This document shows positions 9,304-17,254 of a stretch of DNA of 64,000 bases, one piece after another; the first letter of the stretch is position 1; the number at the start of each line of letters is the position of its first letter. Source of the stretch: Candidatus Omnitrophota bacterium (GTDB taxonomy: Bacteria; Omnitrophota; Omnitrophia; Omnitrophales; Aquincolibacteriaceae); contig JACPXK010000006.1 of NCBI GenBank assembly GCA_016196565.1, forward strand, positions 62,001 through 126,000, read 5' to 3'. Under the pieces are notes generated by a model that had not been told where the DNA came from, did not search any database, and saw nothing but the letters and a program-made list of their open reading frames with translations. The translations under genes and the position numbers were made by a program.

Positions 9304-9332
9304 TTGTCTTTTATAAACCTCTAAGTTATACT
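9304..9332 (+). promoter_or_regulatory. Sigma70-type promoter, possibly giving a leaderless mRNA
   Basis: -35 TTGTCT (9304-9309), exact 17-base spacer, -10 TATACT (9327-9332). The ATG is at 9338, so the predicted transcription start (about 9339) falls on or at the start codon. No Shine-Dalgarno sequence is seen upstream of the ATG. Confidence 0.55.
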
Positions 9333-9337
9333 TTGGC

Positions 9338-11397
9338 ATGATTTTCTCCCTGAAAACTAATCGATGGATTGTTTTGGCCTTATTTGTTACCACTCTTTTA
9401 CGGGTTCCCGCAGGATTTGGGGAGGCCGGCCTTTCCCTTTCGCTGAAAGACTTGGCGATTCCGCCATCCCTGGGAAAAGTTGAAGACCGGTTTCAGGGAA
9501 CAAGCTCCCGGTGGGTGATTCATATTCAAGATGTTCATGCCCATCTGACAGCTCAAGAAAATATTGCCGCCATCGTAGAACATTTGAACGCGGTCTACGG
9601 AGTTAAAACCATTGCCTTGGAAGGCGGTTGGTCCGAAACCAGTTTTCCCGAAACTTGGGCCCTTCCTCAAAGCCGCCAAAAACAAATGCTTGTCCGTGCC
9701 CTTCTCGAGGATGATTACATTACCGGCCCGGCCTATGCCGCCATTTTTGCCCCGATCCCCATCAATCTTGTGGGGATTGAAGACGAAAAACTTTATGAAG
9801 AAAACCGCCAGGTTTATATCCAGCACCTGCAAAAACGTGAAGAGATTGCCGCGCAAATAAATGCCTTCAGTCAAAAAATCGCGGAAGCAAAAAAACCGGC
9901 TTTAATCCCGAACTTCAGGCTTTCGACCGTATTCTCATGGACTACCGCGAGGGGAAAAAAGCGGAAAAATTCATTCCCGCCCTCATCGCTTTGGCCGGTC
10001 AAAAAAATACCGATTTTTCGGATTTGGATCAAATCCAGATTTTCAAAAAAGCCTTTGAAATCGAGCGAAAAATTCAAAAAGACAAACTCGAAAGCGAAGC
10101 CAAGCGTCTGGAAGAAGCCTACAAACGCAAAGGCCTTCATTTCGAAGAACTTTTGCGCGCGAATATGATTCCCAAGGATAAGCTCGAATTTTATCCGGAA
10201 ACCCAAAAGTATTTGGAGCTTATCAAAGTGCAGGATGGGCTGCGGTACCGCATCTTTTTTTCTCAAGCGGAAGAAGCTATAAGAAGGCTTAAAGAAAAAC
10301 TTTTTATTGCGGATGAAGAGAAGGCCCTCGACGCAAAGTCGGAAAGATTTCTTATTGCCAAAAAGATCGCCTTATTTCAAGCGACTCCCGAGGATTTAAA
10401 AAATTATGAAAATCAAACCGAGACCTTTCGAGCGGACCTTGAAGAAGCGGGATTGGCCGGGGCTTTTGATCTGGCCCTTGATTTTTATCAAATCGCGAAA
10501 AGACGGGATGAAATCTTTTTTGAAAAAATCATGAAGGATAACCGGCTTCGGGGAAATATCGCCGTCGTCACCGGCGGTTTCCATACGGAGGGTTTGAGCG
10601 AAAAACTTGCCGCTCAAGGGATTTCTTATATTGTCGTCACTCCGGACCTGGGCAAAGAACCCGCGGATGAAAAATTGTATTTTGAAAGATTGACGAAAAA
10701 TCCCGTGAGCCGTCAAACCTTACAAGAAAATAACAATTTGCAACTTGATCCGCAATTTGACAAAGATGTCGCAGCCGTAGCCAAAAGTGAAATACGAGAT
10801 ACCCGGGACGGAGTTTTAAGTGTTTTAAGAAATTATCAAAACGCTACGGCCCCGGCCAATGACGGAGCAAAAGACTTTATGGCGCTTTCTCCCTTCCAAC
10901 AAGAAGAATTCATTGCCAAAATCGCGGCACAACCCGGAAAATCGCGTTTTATTATGGTGGCGAAACGAAGTGAGCTCAGAAAAGTTTTAAGCAATCCTTC
11001 AACCCTCAATTTGTGGCAGAGCCAATTACAACGAGGCGATATTCTTGCTCTTATCGGGGATGGCCAAATCACCGATTGGGAAATCGGATCTCCGGCTGAA
11101 ATCAGGCGTCTTCCTGGAGATATTGATTTTGCTCAAGCCGTTGAATTACAAAGCATTCGTGAGAAGGGAAAAGAGACGCCGATGGTCGTTTTCGCGGGGG
11201 ATTTTAAAACCGACAAACGCAATGTTATTGTGGCCAATCCGAATGATGAATATTTTCCCGCTCTTCTTCGCTTCCTTGATGCCATCATGGACGCGATTGC
11301 CAAAGGACTTATCCCTTACAATGCCGAAACATTCAGCGTCATTCAAAACATTCTTTTAAAACTTCATCACGCAGAAGCTTCTCGTATTTCCGCTTAA
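9338..11397 (+). CDS. Exported ChaN/TraB-like domain protein with RSExR-type motifs, read through a -1 frameshift
   Basis: The signal peptide ends in VPAGFGE. The following domain has IQDVHAH (residues 63-69), TIALEGG and, near residue 415, TGGFHTEG with a YIVVTP strand, the layout of the TIKI/TraB/ChaN/EreA-like superfamily. The giant protein at 44658 starts the same way (PAGYGE, IQDAH, FGGFHKE), so the two are paralogues. The reading frame breaks at a seven-A run (9889-9895). The zero frame GCA AAA AAA must slip -1 to continue as ACC GGC TTT, giving about 686 residues in all. The zero frame alone ends at 10168. The second part carries KSEIR (10783-10797) and KRSELR (10963-10980), variants of the giant protein's RSExR tag. 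It could be programmed slippage, a real mutation, or a one-A assembly loss. Confidence 0.75.
9889..9895 (+). promoter_or_regulatory. Slippery A7 run, putative -1 frameshift site
   Basis: In the zero frame the run reads GC A_AAA_AAA CC, the X_XXY_YYZ arrangement used for -1 ribosomal slippage. Homology to the paralogue and the uninterrupted open frame on the other side both need exactly a -1 shift here. Confidence 0.45.
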
Positions 11398-11831
11398 GTT
11401 TCGGCTTGGGCTTTCCATTTGGCAGCGGTAAGATCGAATGTCTTTTCCATCATATGCTGAAGTTTGGCTTCTTCGATAAACGCTCCGACCATTCCCAGAT
11501 CCCATTCCAACGATAAACTCACTTCGGTTCCCTGGCCGGCGGATTTAAATTCCGCCACGCGTTCCATGGATCCCCCCATCGGAAGCCCGGTCCGGATCAC
11601 GGTGCGTTTTAAAGGTTCCCATTCGGTGATTTCATGATCCATTTGAATCACATTTTTACCGAACTGGCATTTTTCATTCCAGCTGAGGCCCCGGCCTTCG
11701 CGCGCCGCACTGGTCAAGCGGCTTTGCTGAACGCCTTCCACCCATTCCGGAGTTTTTTCCACATCCGTCCAGATTTTCCAAACTTTTTCCAGCGGCGCGT
11801 TAAACGATAATTGTTTTTGTATTTGTCCCAT
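11394..11831 (-). CDS. SRPBCC (START/polyketide-cyclase-like) domain protein
   Basis: 145 residues with the typical opening of this ligand-binding fold: KQLSFNAPLEKVWKIWTDVEKTPEWVEG, followed by beta strands and a long C-terminal helix. The family binds hydrophobic small molecules or acts as a cyclase or hydratase. The substrate cannot be told from sequence. It has no signal peptide. Its end overlaps the convergent ChaN-like gene by 4 bases, and it follows exonuclease III by 8 bases on the same strand. Confidence 0.8.
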   Translation of the reverse strand: MGQIQKQLSFNAPLEKVWKIWTDVEKTPEWVEGVQQSRLTSAAREGRGLSWNEKCQFGKNVIQMDHEITEWEPLKRTVIRTGLPMGGSMERVAEFKSAGQGTEVSLSLEWDLGMVGAFIEEAKLQHMMEKTFDLTAAKWKAQAET

Positions 11832-11839
11832 TTAAAACC

Positions 11840-12607
11840 TCAATTAAATTTTAATTCGACGCTTACCGGACAATGGTCGGAGCCCATGACTTCCGGCAAA
11901 ATCTTGGCGTCGCGCACATGGGCAACAAGTCTGCGTGTCACAAAATGATAGTCAATGCGCCAGCCGACGTTGCGTCCCCGGGCACCCGTTTTCATGTCCC
12001 ACCAGGTGTATTGATCCGGCAAAGGACAAAATTCCCGGAAAATATCCACCTGCCCGCTTTCTACCCACCGGTCGATCCAGGCACGTTCTTCCGGAAGGAA
12101 TCCGGAAACTTTTTCATTGGCCTCGGGACGGGCCAAATCAATCGGCTTATGGGCCGTATTATAATCGCCGGAAACAATAACCTGCTTTCCTTCAGCTTTA
12201 ATTTTTGCAATCACACGCATGGTTTCTTCATAAAAATCGAGTTTATATTTCAGGCGTTCGGGATTTTGTTTGCCGTTCGGGAAATAAATATTAAGGAGAA
12301 CAAACTCGGGAAATTCGGTCGCGAGAACGCGGCCTTCGGTATCAAAACGCGAAACGCCGAATCCGGTTTTGACGCTGAGAGGTTTGGTTTTGCTAAAAGT
12401 CGCCACACCGCTATAGCCTTTGCGCTCGGCGGCATTCCACGAAACATGATAACCGCGGAGCTGAAGCAGCGTGGCATCAAGCTGGCTGGGACTGGCTTTG
12501 GTTTCTTGAACGCACAAAACATCCGGCGATTCGCGCTCCAGCCAATCCAGAAATCCTTTTTTCTGAGCGGCCCTTATGCCGTTGACATTCCAGGATAAAA
12601 TCTTCAC
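11840..12607 (-). CDS. xthA: Exodeoxyribonuclease III (AP endonuclease)
   Basis: 255 residues, the normal length for ExoIII/ExoA. The conserved motifs are in order: SWNVNGIRAA at the start, DVLCVQETKA (metal-binding Glu), VSGDYNTAHKPIDL, GRNVGWRIDYHFV and GSDHCPVSVEL at the end (catalytic Asp-His). It cuts DNA 5' of abasic sites in base-excision repair. Its start overlaps the stop of the ACT gene by 4 bases. Confidence 0.93.
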   Translation of the reverse strand: MKILSWNVNGIRAAQKKGFLDWLERESPDVLCVQETKASPSQLDATLLQLRGYHVSWNAAERKGYSGVATFSKTKPLSVKTGFGVSRFDTEGRVLATEFPEFVLLNIYFPNGKQNPERLKYKLDFYEETMRVIAKIKAEGKQVIVSGDYNTAHKPIDLARPEANEKVSGFLPEERAWIDRWVESGQVDIFREFCPLPDQYTWWDMKTGARGRNVGWRIDYHFVTRRLVAHVRDAKILPEVMGSDHCPVSVELKFN

Positions 12608-12996
12608 CGGGTGAGAATCTCAAGAGCTCTTTCGGGTTGATCGGTTTTCAAAACAAGGCAGCCCACTTCCTGTTTGGGAATGGCCGTACAGTAGGCATAA
12701 GCGATATTGATATCCGCCTCGGCCAGGGCCTGGCAAATCCGCGTGAGCTCGCCGGGTTCATTGGTAATTTCAATCACAGCGACTTCTTGTTCCAGGACAT
12801 AAAGCTCCTCTTGTTCCAAAAGAAGGAGGGCCTTGGTGGGATGATCGACCAGAAATCTTACCACGGCATTGTCCACGGTATCGTGCACGGCCATGGCCAT
12901 AATGTTAATGCCCGACTCGGAAAGAATGGCGCAAGTCCTGGCAAGGACCCCGGGACGATTGGGCATGAAAACTGAAAGTTGTTTTTGTATGGGCAT
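12604..12996 (-). CDS. Tandem ACT-domain protein
   Basis: 130 residues forming two ACT modules: KQLSVFMPNRPGVLARTCAILSESGINIMAMAV and AVIEITNEPGELTRICQALAEADINIAYAYC. ACT modules bind amino acids and regulate metabolism. Stand-alone pairs of this type are often linked to aromatic or branched-chain amino-acid control. There is no catalytic or DNA-binding part, so it probably acts as a small ligand-sensing regulator. Target unknown. Confidence 0.85.
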   Translation of the reverse strand: MPIQKQLSVFMPNRPGVLARTCAILSESGINIMAMAVHDTVDNAVVRFLVDHPTKALLLLEQEELYVLEQEVAVIEITNEPGELTRICQALAEADINIAYAYCTAIPKQEVGCLVLKTDQPERALEILTR

Positions 12997-13017
12997 AGGT
13001 TATTTCCTTAAATCCTA

Positions 13018-13365
13018 TTACGCCGGCATGCGGCTGATGATTCCTTGCGCATGAGGAGCTGCTGATTTGGGAACCGCGATTCCGATTCCTTTCAAGGAAT
13101 TGCCGTGAATGTCTTTTTTGCCTTGTTCATAAAGAACGCAGTCGACTTCTTCTTCCTGAAGTCTTGCCTGAAGGATTTTGGCTTCGTCGCCATCGGCGGT
13201 TTCGTAAACCTGCACCCAAATTTCCCCGGGGAGTCCTTTGCCGCGAAAGCGCCGCCTGGATTTGACGGCCGGGTCTTTTTCCATTCCGGCGGAACGCTGA
13301 CGGCCCCATACGGAAAGGAAATAAAGAAAAACCCCGATTAAAAAAAGATAAATCAATATTCTCAT
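13018..13365 (-). CDS. Membrane-anchored DUF2007-like signal-transduction protein
   Basis: 115 residues: one N-terminal membrane helix (ILIYLFLIGVFLYFLSVWG), a basic linker, then a compact alpha/beta domain with WVQVYETADGDEAKILQARLQEEEVDCVLY followed by GIGIAVPKSAAPHAQGII. This matches the DUF2007 'putative signal transducing protein' pattern (substrate-binding-like fold of about 70 residues). Function unknown. Confidence 0.65.
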   Translation of the reverse strand: MRILIYLFLIGVFLYFLSVWGRQRSAGMEKDPAVKSRRRFRGKGLPGEIWVQVYETADGDEAKILQARLQEEEVDCVLYEQGKKDIHGNSLKGIGIAVPKSAAPHAQGIISRMPA

Positions 13366-13426
13366 AAAACAGCGGTCCTTATCCTAATCTGCTTTCAAGG
13401 AAGAATCAACGACTTCTTTAGAAAAA

Positions 13427-13624
13427 TTACTCTTCATCGTCTTCATCAGCGCTTGCCAGCCGCGACAAGGCTTTGGTAATCCGTTTGAGTTCCTCTTCGG
13501 AGGCCTTGATTTTTTTCTCTTCAATCTGAATCAGGTAAGTTTGGGGAAAGCCGGAAGACGCAGCCAGCGCTATCAGAGAAATTCCTTTTTTTAGACGAAA
13601 AGACTGAATTTCCGAAGGAGTCAT
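13427..13624 (-). CDS. Small Xre-like helix-turn-helix protein
   Basis: 65 residues: SEIQSFRLKKGISLIALAASSGFPQTYLIQIEEKKIKAS is the Cro/C1 helix-turn-helix, followed by a short helix and an acidic tail (ASADEDDEE). No effector domain. Such short proteins act as transcription regulators or adaptors. It lies 14 bases from the membrane-protein gene at 13639, probably in one operon. Confidence 0.7.
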   Translation of the reverse strand: MTPSEIQSFRLKKGISLIALAASSGFPQTYLIQIEEKKIKASEEELKRITKALSRLASADEDDEE

Positions 13625-13638
13625 TAGAATGACTTCCG

Positions 13639-13959
13639 CTAGGCGGATTTTTTTCCTTTTATAGCCATCGAAATAATCGCCCGGAGAAGCATGTAAAGAG
13701 GATAGAGGCCGATCAAGGTAATGCCTCCGATTTTAAACATGTTATAGGCCAGCTTATCATCTTTGGAAGTAAAGGCGATCACCCAGGGGGTCACGCTTGC
13801 GGCGGCGATCAAAAAGAAAATAATTTGTTCGCGGAACATGGCTTTTCTTTTTTGTTCTTCGGCTTTTTCCCTTTTTTCGGCCAATTCTTTGATGGCACCC
13901 GTGCGGACGGTTCCTTTTCCATAACGGGGATCATTTTTACTCGCATTCATGTCTGCCAT
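13639..13959 (-). CDS. Small two-helix membrane protein, unknown function
   Basis: 106 residues. A hydrophilic Lys/Glu-rich N-terminal half (AIKELAEKREKAEEQKRKAMF, probably helical) is followed by two membrane helices (about 45-65 and 75-98) and a basic tail. No recognisable family motif. The start is supported by AAGGAG just upstream of ATG 13959. Confidence 0.6.
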   Translation of the reverse strand: MADMNASKNDPRYGKGTVRTGAIKELAEKREKAEEQKRKAMFREQIIFFLIAAASVTPWVIAFTSKDDKLAYNMFKIGGITLIGLYPLYMLLRAIISMAIKGKKSA

Positions 13960-14024
13960 ACGTATCTCCTTCGGTTAAGAATCGTTCAAATCTTCTATTA
14001 TTTATCGGCTGAACTTTCTAGAAC

Positions 14025-14060
14025 AAAAGGTACCAGGCACCAAGGGGCCTGGCCCCTTTT
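14025..14060. repeat. Dispersed palindromic repeat (GGTACC/GGGGCC family), copy 1
   Basis: Two units: AAAAGGTACCAGGCACC followed by AAGGGGCCTGGCCCCTT (14042-14058), the latter a perfect palindrome around T 14050. It lies between the membrane-protein gene and the end of the methyltransferase gene. Related copies are at 17185, 36320 and 40502. Confidence 0.7.
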
Positions 14061-14064
14061 GGTT

Positions 14065-15114
14065 TTAATTCGATTTTGTGGCAATAATCATCCAGGCCTT
14101 GGGCCGGAGAAAAATGCGGGGAATCACGCTCAAGGCATTGAGCAAGGGATGAAGAAAAGCGTTTCGCTGAATCCATGCCGCCAGCCTGAGTTTGGCCGTC
14201 ATGGGAGCGCCGCGTAATTTTTTGCGGTAGAGATAATCCTCGATAAAAGAGAAAAAGTGAAGTTTCACTTTTTTAAATCCGCCTTGATGGGCGCCTTTTT
14301 TCCATTCGGGAATCGTATAGGCATTTTCATTAAATCCTTCATCAATGGCCTCTTGCAGGGCCTTGCCGGATTTGTCTTCGAAAATTCCGAAGGCGCATTC
14401 GTGAAGGGCCACCACGCGCCCTCCGGGTTTAAGAACCCGCGCGAATTCGCCAAAAAGCTTTCCCAAATCCTTGCAATGATGAATCACGGAGTGGGAAAAA
14501 ATGATGTCGAAGCTTTCGTCTTTGAAAGGCAGAACGCTCATGTCCGCGGTCACCCGTTCAAAATAATTTCCATCTTCTTCGAAATAAAGATCCGCGGCCA
14601 TCAAATAATTGGTCACGTCGAGGGCCACCACCGAACAGCCGCGCTGGGTAAAACGCCAGGAACTCCATCCGAAACTGGCACCGACCTCCAGAACTTTTTG
14701 GCCGCCGGTGAGATTCAAAAGATCGAGAGTCTTGAAAAATCTTTCGGCATTGCCCGCCTGATTGTCGAAACTTCCTCCCGGCTGGAAAAAATGACTGCCG
14801 TCGCCGGCCGGCAAAGAAAGAAAAAGATGACGGAACTGGGTGAAGGTTTCAGGGTTGATGGGATGCTTTTGGCCTTCCGCCGTCACCAAATACCCGAAAG
14901 ATTCGGCATGTTCTTTTTCATGGGCCACTTCTTCCGGAAGGTTTTCTCCCAGGGTATTCAAAATGCCATTTCGAATCTCGAACGTTTTTTCGCAAGCCCC
15001 GCACTTGAGCATTCCCTCGCGGATTTCGCGTTCGTCTTCGGCCCTTACGTCCAGCTTCCACTGGGACTTCGAACAACCCGGGCAGCGCAGCAAATCCGGC
15101 AATGTTTTTTTCAT
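14065..15114 (-). CDS. SAM-dependent methyltransferase with N-terminal Trm112-like zinc ribbon
   Basis: 349 residues from the preferred ATG at 15114, which overlaps the JAMM-gene stop as ATGA. Residues about 8-50 hold a zinc ribbon (LRCPGCSKSQW and LKCGACEKTFEIRNGI), the Trm112 type. A class I methyltransferase domain follows: VLEVGASFGWSSWRF (SAM loop), VALDVT, SVLPFKDESFDIIFSHSVIHH and RVLKPGGRVV. The acceptor substrate cannot be read from sequence. Similar zinc-ribbon methyltransferases often work on lipids, quinones or polysaccharide precursors. Confidence 0.82.
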   Translation of the reverse strand: MKKTLPDLLRCPGCSKSQWKLDVRAEDEREIREGMLKCGACEKTFEIRNGILNTLGENLPEEVAHEKEHAESFGYLVTAEGQKHPINPETFTQFRHLFLSLPAGDGSHFFQPGGSFDNQAGNAERFFKTLDLLNLTGGQKVLEVGASFGWSSWRFTQRGCSVVALDVTNYLMAADLYFEEDGNYFERVTADMSVLPFKDESFDIIFSHSVIHHCKDLGKLFGEFARVLKPGGRVVALHECAFGIFEDKSGKALQEAIDEGFNENAYTIPEWKKGAHQGGFKKVKLHFFSFIEDYLYRKKLRGAPMTAKLRLAAWIQRNAFLHPLLNALSVIPRIFLRPKAWMIIATKSN

Positions 15115-15578
15115 AAAACAAAATCCTTTTTCCCGGCGTCCCAATGAAACAAATTCATGTGATCCGTCTGGCCTCCCCTGACAGAAATGATCAGATAATC
15201 CGCTTCCGGATAGGCCGGGCCGGTGCCGGCGAGGGCCATGCGTTTGTCTTCTTCGGAAAAATAAGCGCCCGTATCAATATGCGAATGATAAATCACCCGT
15301 ATCATTAACCCTTGGCCGCGAATTTCTTTTTGAATCGCCAAAAGTTCGCCGGGCTCCATGAAATAAGCGGTTTGCGCCGTCCTTGGAAAATTTTCAGGAT
15401 CCTTGCCATGATACTCATTTTGAACGTTCCGGCAAGGCCGTATTTCCAAAATTTTATCCGGAAAATCCTTGGAAGCGAGCATCATGCCGCAGCATTCATT
15501 GGGATATTCTTTTTCAGCCTGCCCTTTAAGCGCCTTAAGAATGGCCAGAGGGAATTTTGGAAGCGTTAACTTTCCCAC
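15111..15578 (-). CDS. JAMM/MPN metallopeptidase (Mec/RadC-like JAB domain)
   Basis: About 155 residues with a complete JAMM zinc site: Glu in NECCGMML and H-S-H-I-D-T-G-A-Y-F-S-E-E-D (HxH-x7-S-x2-D). Bacterial single-domain JAMM enzymes trim ubiquitin-like sulfur carriers such as CysO/ThiS/MoaD or release amino acids from their C-terminus. A MoaD-like protein ending in GG is encoded at 56641, a plausible partner. The start is probably GTG 15578 (or TTG 15584), just after the stop of the kinase-like gene. The longer ATG frame to 15710 is antisense-like and has no domain. Confidence 0.8.
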   Translation of the reverse strand: MGKLTLPKFPLAILKALKGQAEKEYPNECCGMMLASKDFPDKILEIRPCRNVQNEYHGKDPENFPRTAQTAYFMEPGELLAIQKEIRGQGLMIRVIYHSHIDTGAYFSEEDKRMALAGTGPAYPEADYLIISVRGGQTDHMNLFHWDAGKKDFVL

Positions 15579-15580
15579 AC

Positions 15581-17254
15581 TCAATCTTCGTGAATAATGC
15601 CGCCAACGCCCTGAGGGGTTACTTCCACGAGAACAACGGGGGTTTTCTTCGCACTTCCCGCACGGCGGGTGCGGATCACAAGCGTAAGCGCCTTTGCGGA
15701 ATCGAGCCAATTTTCAAGATCAAGAGAAGTTGTCTCGATTTTACGTGAAGCCATTCTTGAAGCCTGCCCTTTTCGTTTCGGGTAGACACTGACATGATAA
15801 ACCGTTCCCTCGGCACTGGCAAAACCACGTTCTATCGCCAGGTCTTTGAAAACAAGTTTTCCATCCTTCACGTCAAACTCATCCAGCGGATTAGTTCTTT
15901 CAAACCAGTATTGTGCGATCATGTCGCGGCGCTCGGCGAGGGTTTTAACCAAATAATCTTCGTCTTGAGCCTCGCTTAGCTCTCCCGCCTTGACCATAGC
16001 GCGTAGGTCGTCATCGGAAAAAGTGAGCAGGGTCTTGGCCGCCCAAAAGGCATCGGCACGGGTTAAGTCTTTGAAGGCATAATAAGGAAGCTGGGTTTTA
16101 AAACGGCCCGGATTAAAATGCCGGTTGTCAAAATAACCGACGGCCGGAGAATGGGTGACTTTTTCACCGGCCTCACGCCATCTTTTCTGCCAGGGTTTTT
16201 CCCACCATCCAAGACTGATAAAAGCCTTAAAGCCTTCTCCATAATCGAATAAATATTCATGAGAAAACATAGGCGGCTTGGTGCCGTCCCCGGCAGAGCC
16301 GAGGGAAGCATTAAAATCCACCAGATAATGCTTGAGAATTTCCTGGCCGTTTTCCGTGAGCACCCGCTCAGCAGTGTTGCTTTCACGAACATCGCTATTA
16401 TTCAGCCAAGCGGAGAATACCCGCAGGGCCCGTATTTCACGCCGGCCGCTGTGATCGACCGCGTCATTTGGATCATTTTTTCTCCGCCCTTTAAAATGGA
16501 AAAACCCTTTATCGCTTCCCTCCAATGACCTTGTAGCAGAAGCGCGGAGGCGGCCGTCCATTTCCTGCGGAAGGAAAAGAACATATTCCTGCAATTTTTC
16601 AGCTGTCAGTTTTCTCTTGAAGCCCGAATCATCCATCATGGTGGCCTGCTCGGCCGGAACAAGTTTGGACCCCTCAAATTTGATAATGGAATTTTGGGGA
16701 ACGTTATAACCCAGAGCGTGATAAAACCTTGCCGCGATAATTTCGCTGGAAGTCGTAAGTTCCGGGGTGTCCACCGGATCGAATTTTAAAAGGTATTCAT
16801 CCCCTTTAGCGTCCGTCACCACAAAAGTCGGCAGCAATCCGTCAAAACGGCTGTTGGTGACCGTCAGATTTCCCGATAAATCCGGGCCTTCGGCTTCGGA
16901 TTGACCGGCCCCTTTTTGAAGCTCACTTTCTGAAAGGCGGCTGCGCGCATGCCGGTTGGTAAAAAAGGCGGAGTCGGGGACTTCGTCGTATTCATTGATG
17001 TTACCGGCTCTCATCGGATGACGGGAAATTTTCCGGTAAAGTCTTTCCAGATGGAGATACGCGGTTTGATCGTCATAAATATTTTGATCAAACACATCCC
17101 GGTAAAAACCGCCCTCTTGTTTTTTGAACTGGGCGGTTTCCGACTGAGCGTTGGCCGAAAAAGGAAAGGCCAACAGCAAAACCAAAAGGGGCCAGGCACC
17201 AAAGGTACCAGGTACCGTCTGTTTTTTCTTAAAAAGGCGCGCTGCTTTTAACAT
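15581..17254 (-). CDS. Secreted protein with a kinase-like (HipA/FAM20-type) fold, predicted
   Basis: About 557 residues with a signal peptide ending in F-S-A-N-A-Q. The middle part shows kinase-fold landmarks: a strand with Lys in DEYLLKFDP, Glu in SSEIIAARFYHALG, a D-x4-N catalytic-loop-like motif (NNSDVRESN) and a DFG-like VDFNASLG about 25 residues later. The Asp-to-Asn spacing equals that of protein kinases. The fold call is inference; no kinase family could be confirmed. It follows the Omp85-type gene with an overlap, so the two probably act together at the cell surface. The signal-peptide segment TVPGTFGAWPLL is encoded by a dispersed palindromic repeat (17185-17219). Confidence 0.6.
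   Translation of the reverse strand: MLKAARLFKKKQTVPGTFGAWPLLVLLLAFPFSANAQSETAQFKKQEGGFYRDVFDQNIYDDQTAYLHLERLYRKISRHPMRAGNINEYDEVPDSAFFTNRHARSRLSESELQKGAGQSEAEGPDLSGNLTVTNSRFDGLLPTFVVTDAKGDEYLLKFDPVDTPELTTSSEIIAARFYHALGYNVPQNSIIKFEGSKLVPAEQATMMDDSGFKRKLTAEKLQEYVLFLPQEMDGRLRASATRSLEGSDKGFFHFKGRRKNDPNDAVDHSGRREIRALRVFSAWLNNSDVRESNTAERVLTENGQEILKHYLVDFNASLGSAGDGTKPPMFSHEYLFDYGEGFKAFISLGWWEKPWQKRWREAGEKVTHSPAVGYFDNRHFNPGRFKTQLPYYAFKDLTRADAFWAAKTLLTFSDDDLRAMVKAGELSEAQDEDYLVKTLAERRDMIAQYWFERTNPLDEFDVKDGKLVFKDLAIERGFASAEGTVYHVSVYPKRKGQASRMASRKIETTSLDLENWLDSAKALTLVIRTRRAGSAKKTPVVLVEVTPQGVGGIIHED
17185..17219. repeat. Dispersed palindromic repeat, copy 2, inside a signal-peptide coding region
   Basis: AAAAGGGGCCAGGCACC is followed by AAAGGTACCAGGTACC. 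The copy is in frame in the gene at 15581-17254 and supplies part of the hydrophobic signal peptide. Confidence 0.7.

Noticed and set aside
15579..15710. N-terminal extension of the JAMM gene
   Set aside because: It overlaps the coding end of the kinase-like gene and is rich in Arg, Cys and Pro with no domain. GTG 15578 is better.
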